Assembly (NCBI GenBank): GCA_910584945.1
Contig: CAJUDY010000008.1
Span: forward strand, 1-64,000
DNA length: 64,000 bases
From: an uncultured Lachnospiraceae bacterium
Lineage (GTDB): Bacteria; Bacillota; Clostridia; Lachnospirales; Lachnospiraceae
Reading direction: 5' to 3'
Shown: positions 61,476 through 64,000 of the stretch, piece after piece
How positions within the stretch are numbered: position 1 is the first letter of the stretch
Layout: every line of letters begins with the position of its first letter
The notes under the pieces: generated by a model
What the model saw: only the letters and a program-made list of their open reading frames with translations
Told to the model about the DNA's origin: nothing
The model's database searches: none
Program-made: the position numbers and the translations under genes

Positions 61476-62622
61476 GCTGCTTTTCCTCCTTTGGCAGTGT
61501 AAAACAGAATTCTGCTCCTTCCACACAGTTTCTGGCTTCGATTTCCCCTCCGTGGGCGGTTACAATGGCCTTGCAGATGGAGAGCCCAATCCCCATTCCC
61601 TTTCTGGTATCCGCCGCGGACGTCGGAGCGGACGGCTCCGCATCGAAGATGTGGACCAGCTTTTCCGGCGGGATACCGGTTCCGAAATCCCTCACATGGA
61701 CCCGGATCACTTGTGTGTCGTGGCTTAGCCGACACTCGGTCGACCGGTCGCTGTGGGCGTGGTAATAAGAGTTTTCCAGCAGGTTTAAGATCACTTGCTT
61801 GATCAGCAGAGGGTCCATGGGGGCGATCAGAAAATCTTCCGGAATTTGTACCTGGATCTTCAGATCGGGGTAGCGTTTTTTGGCGGTGGAGATGGCGTCG
61901 AAAAGTACTTCTTCGACTGCCTCCGGCGTCTTTTTCAGTACATTGGAGCCGCCTTCCGTGATTCTGGTGACGGACAGAAGATTTTCCACCATGTGCAGAA
62001 GCCAGTTAGCGTCATCGAAGATCTGTTCCACCAGTTCCCGCTTCTTTGGAGCCGGAAGGTTGTCCTCATTTTCCAAAAAGGAGGAGCTGGCGCCGATCAT
62101 GCTGGTAAGGGGCGTCCGAAGATCATGGGAGACGGCCCGAAGAAGATTAGCCCGGAGCTTTTCCTTTTCTGCCTCCATGATCAGGATCTCGTCTTCTTTA
62201 ATGCGGGAGGCCTGATCTTTCATATGAAATGTGGTGGCGCTGGTCATGATGGAGATAAAATACATCACAAGGAAAGTAAAAGGATATCCAGTCATGGTAA
62301 AGTTAAACGCATGGTAAGGATAGGTATACAAATAGTTGATCCAAAAGACGCTGAAAATGGCGGCCAGGATGCCGTAGCGGTATTTGTCCGTATGACAGGA
62401 GATCTGTATGATGGCCAGGATGAAGATCAGGCCGATGTTCGCCGTGCCGGAAGGATTGATCCGGTAATAGACGGCGGCCAGGATTGTTGCCGCTAAGGTG
62501 GTTCCGATGGTAAAAAGAAGGCTGAAGTGGGCGTGGAAGGTGTGTTTTGGGGCGATGGCTTCCACGAACTGCGTGAAGATGTTCCAGATGTAGCTTTTCA
62601 AAATGGGGGTTCCTTCTTTCAT
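61459..62622 (-). CDS. KdpD-like sensor histidine kinase lacking the N-terminal KdpD/Usp domains
   Basis: 387 residues. Four membrane helices of the DUF4118 type (about residues 33-135) are followed by a linker, HisKA with the phospho-His in LLRAVSHDLRTPLTSMIGAS, and HATPase_c with ILNLLENSYYHAHS, VRDFGTGIPPEKL and GMGIGLSICKAIV. Full KdpD proteins of about 900 residues carry an N-terminal ATP-binding KdpD domain and a universal-stress domain; both are missing here. The start codon shares one base with the tmcAL stop (TAATG), so it is translationally coupled to it. Confidence 0.9.
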   Translation of the reverse strand: MKEGTPILKSYIWNIFTQFVEAIAPKHTFHAHFSLLFTIGTTLAATILAAVYYRINPSGTANIGLIFILAIIQISCHTDKYRYGILAAIFSVFWINYLYTYPYHAFNFTMTGYPFTFLVMYFISIMTSATTFHMKDQASRIKEDEILIMEAEKEKLRANLLRAVSHDLRTPLTSMIGASSSFLENEDNLPAPKKRELVEQIFDDANWLLHMVENLLSVTRITEGGSNVLKKTPEAVEEVLFDAISTAKKRYPDLKIQVQIPEDFLIAPMDPLLIKQVILNLLENSYYHAHSDRSTECRLSHDTQVIRVHVRDFGTGIPPEKLVHIFDAEPSAPTSAADTRKGMGIGLSICKAIVTAHGGEIEARNCVEGAEFCFTLPKEEKQHEPND

Positions 62623-63800
62623 TATAATACAAGCATTTTTCGGCGGTGTTCGTTGACGTAGGGCTTTTGGTGGAGCAGGGAGCGGACGGATTCGTAGAGA
62701 CGGTCCGCGCAGCGCCAGTTCTGCGGGATGCGCTCGTCGGCGGGGGAGGTGATCAGGGGCAGGGAAGCTCTGGCGGAGAGCAGTTTTAATAAGGGCGCTG
62801 CTTCTTTTCGGAAGCCGAGGACGCGCAGGCAGTCCGGCGGTTCACAGGAGGTTATGCCGAGCAGGATATGGAGCAGCGCGCGGCTGACGGCGGTTCGGGT
62901 GAGGTTCCGGGTTTTTAAAAGATCCGTGAACTGAGAAAAGGACTGAAAATCGTCCAGGCAGTTCCGGATGCGGTTGGACAGATCATCCGTCACTCCGGAG
63001 TATTTTCGGAACGATTCGTCCGGAACTCTTCGGAGGCGTTCCAGCAGAAGCAGGGAAAAGGCGTCCTCCGTCATGGGCGGGCAGCCTGCGTATTCCTCAT
63101 AGATTTCCCGGAAGGGAAGCTGTTCTCTGATCCGGTCGGTAAAAACTCCGCGGCTTTTGAGAATGGCCTGCCGGATTCCGGTGGCGGAGGCCGTTTCCTG
63201 GCGCTCCAGCTGCTGTTCGTGGTAGGGTGCGCCTTCCCTTTGGACCGTATGGGACCGTATGGGGACCGACAGACGCCGGAGCGCTTTTAAGTATTCGATG
63301 GCCAGCAGGTTGTTGGGTCCCTGTAAAAGTTCTATCGGAAGCTGTCCGTTGTATTTTTGAAGGGCCCATGCCCGGGCCTGGGGGTAAGATTTGCCAAGGC
63401 GCAGGGCTTCTCTTAGAAGTTTCCGATATGGTTCCGGCTCCTCGGCAAAAATTCTGGCCAGGGTGTCGAGGGGGGCCAGGACGCCGCACTCGCTTCCAAA
63501 GCACAGGTCCGTAATCGCGCCGGTGTCCGCAAGCAGCCGGACGGCGCCGGAGGCAAAGAATTCTGCGCTGGCCGTGGCAGAGGCGGGGGGCAGCTCCAGG
63601 ACCAGGTCCGCGCCGCCTAAGAGAGCGGCCTTGGCCCGGGTGTATTTGTCGAACATGGCCGGGGCGCCCCGCTGTACATAGTTGCCGCTCATCAGGACGA
63701 CCATATAGTCTGCCCGGGTCAGACGGCGGGCCTTGCGCAGGTGAAAAGCGTGGCCCTGATGAAATGGATTATATTCGGCGATGATTCCGGCAATTTTCAT
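62622..63800 (-). CDS. tmcAL: tRNA(Met) cytidine acetate ligase TmcAL
   Basis: 392 residues from ATG 63800, where similarity begins (MKIAGIIAEYNPFHQGHAFHL). It has the HxGH nucleotidyltransferase signature in NPFHQGHAFH, then VVLMSGNYVQRGAPAMFDKY and LELPPASATASAEFFASGAV, characteristic of this family (formerly DUF795). TmcAL uses acetate and ATP to make N4-acetylcytidine at the wobble position of elongator tRNA-Met. First gene of a tmcAL-kinase-regulator operon on the minus strand. Confidence 0.93.
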   Translation of the reverse strand: MKIAGIIAEYNPFHQGHAFHLRKARRLTRADYMVVLMSGNYVQRGAPAMFDKYTRAKAALLGGADLVLELPPASATASAEFFASGAVRLLADTGAITDLCFGSECGVLAPLDTLARIFAEEPEPYRKLLREALRLGKSYPQARAWALQKYNGQLPIELLQGPNNLLAIEYLKALRRLSVPIRSHTVQREGAPYHEQQLERQETASATGIRQAILKSRGVFTDRIREQLPFREIYEEYAGCPPMTEDAFSLLLLERLRRVPDESFRKYSGVTDDLSNRIRNCLDDFQSFSQFTDLLKTRNLTRTAVSRALLHILLGITSCEPPDCLRVLGFRKEAAPLLKLLSARASLPLITSPADERIPQNWRCADRLYESVRSLLHQKPYVNEHRRKMLVL

Positions 63801-63836
63801 TCTAAAAACATCTCCCATAGGTTTCCGGTTCCTTTA

Positions 63837-63866
63837 TAGACAAGTATACCACAAATGTGCTATACT
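63837..63866 (+). promoter_or_regulatory. Sigma-A-type promoter of topB
   Basis: TAGACA (63837-63842), 18-bp spacer, TATACT (63861-63866), 33 bp before the start codon. Confidence 0.55.
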
Positions 63867-63898
63867 TTCACATGAATTCAGAGAATGGAAGAAAGATT

Positions 63899-64000
63899 AT
63901 GGCAAAAAACTTATATATTGCGGAGAAACCCAGCGTCGCCCAGGAGTTCGCGAAGGCTCTGAAGCAGAACATGGCCAGGAAAGACGGCTATCTGGAGTCT
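63899..64000 (+). CDS. topB: DNA topoisomerase III, N-terminal start (runs off window)
   Basis: Only 34 residues are inside the window. They begin MAKNLYIAEKPSVAQEFAKAL, the typical toprim-domain start of type IA topoisomerase III (TopB), including the catalytic-site Glu of IAEKPSVA. GAATGGAAGAAAG precedes the ATG. The rest lies beyond position 64000, so the length and the cysteine-rich C-terminus cannot be judged. Confidence 0.85.
   Translation, partial: MAKNLYIAEKPSVAQEFAKALKQNMARKDGYLES

Overview
The window is a gene-dense stretch of roughly 50% GC from a spore-forming anaerobic Firmicute, most likely a member of the Lachnospiraceae (Clostridium cluster XIVa). The evidence is an Rnf complex in C-D-G-E-A-B order, an alpha/beta-type small acid-soluble spore protein, a GerW/YtfJ-type sporulation protein, a cmk-ispH-S1 operon, GHKL/LytTR two-component pairs, clostridial families (DUF554, DUF2953, NusG domain II) and strong AGGAGG ribosome binding sites. 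No species call is justified. No rRNA, tRNA or CRISPR array was recognised.

Layout. 1-1190: tail of a Zn/Cd-type P-type ATPase and a broken ArsR-like regulator. 1188-9372: a LytTR/GHKL two-component pair, two GH3 glycosidases (one with its domains in reversed order and membrane-anchored) and a GtrA-like membrane protein. 9500-13793: a small lipoprotein, a transposase/nuclease remnant, a Memo-AMMECR1 fusion with its radical SAM partner, and an HI0933-type flavoprotein. 13816-16375: cmk, ispH and a four-domain S1 protein, overlapping end to end. 16546-21516: the complete rnf operon, preceded by a Rex-like operator. 21673-26086: an apparent five-gene unit (DUF554 protein, di-iron ferritin-like protein, LytTR regulator, GHKL kinase, AEC transporter). 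26359-28236: a small ABC cassette. 28486-30209: an unknown protein, a twice-broken EamA gene, a NusG-II protein and a structured intergenic element. 30211-38289: ruvAB, zapA, a U32 hydroxylase-type protein, rodA and pbp2 overlapping by 92 bp, and a heptad-repeat coiled-coil protein. 38596-42900: a dTDP-amino-sugar/glycosyltransferase cluster facing a polytopic membrane protein. 42981-50472: Nudix, DUF2953, gerW, rpmB, asp23-fakA-recG and a spore protein. 50535-51341: a PHP phosphatase. 51556-60245: the lower glycolytic genes gapA, pgk, tpiA, gpmI and eno, interrupted by a DUF3829-like lipoprotein and a membrane-spanning protein with a sigma-factor-like cytosolic half. 60251-60764: a cobalamin riboswitch with no recognisable gene after it. 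60762-63800 (minus): tmcAL with a KdpDE-like sensor pair. The window ends in the start of topB.

The most unusual items are four. First, a cobalamin riboswitch behind a perfect consensus promoter whose transcript seems to end without a normal gene. Second, a single polypeptide joining an ECF-sigma-like region to an outside SH3b domain through an acidic linker and one membrane helix, encoded between gpmI and eno. Third, a di-iron carboxylate protein within a LytTR/GHKL signalling operon. Fourth, intergenic structured or MITE-like elements around ruvA and ruvB. All functional statements rest on reading translated sequence and family knowledge; no database search was possible.
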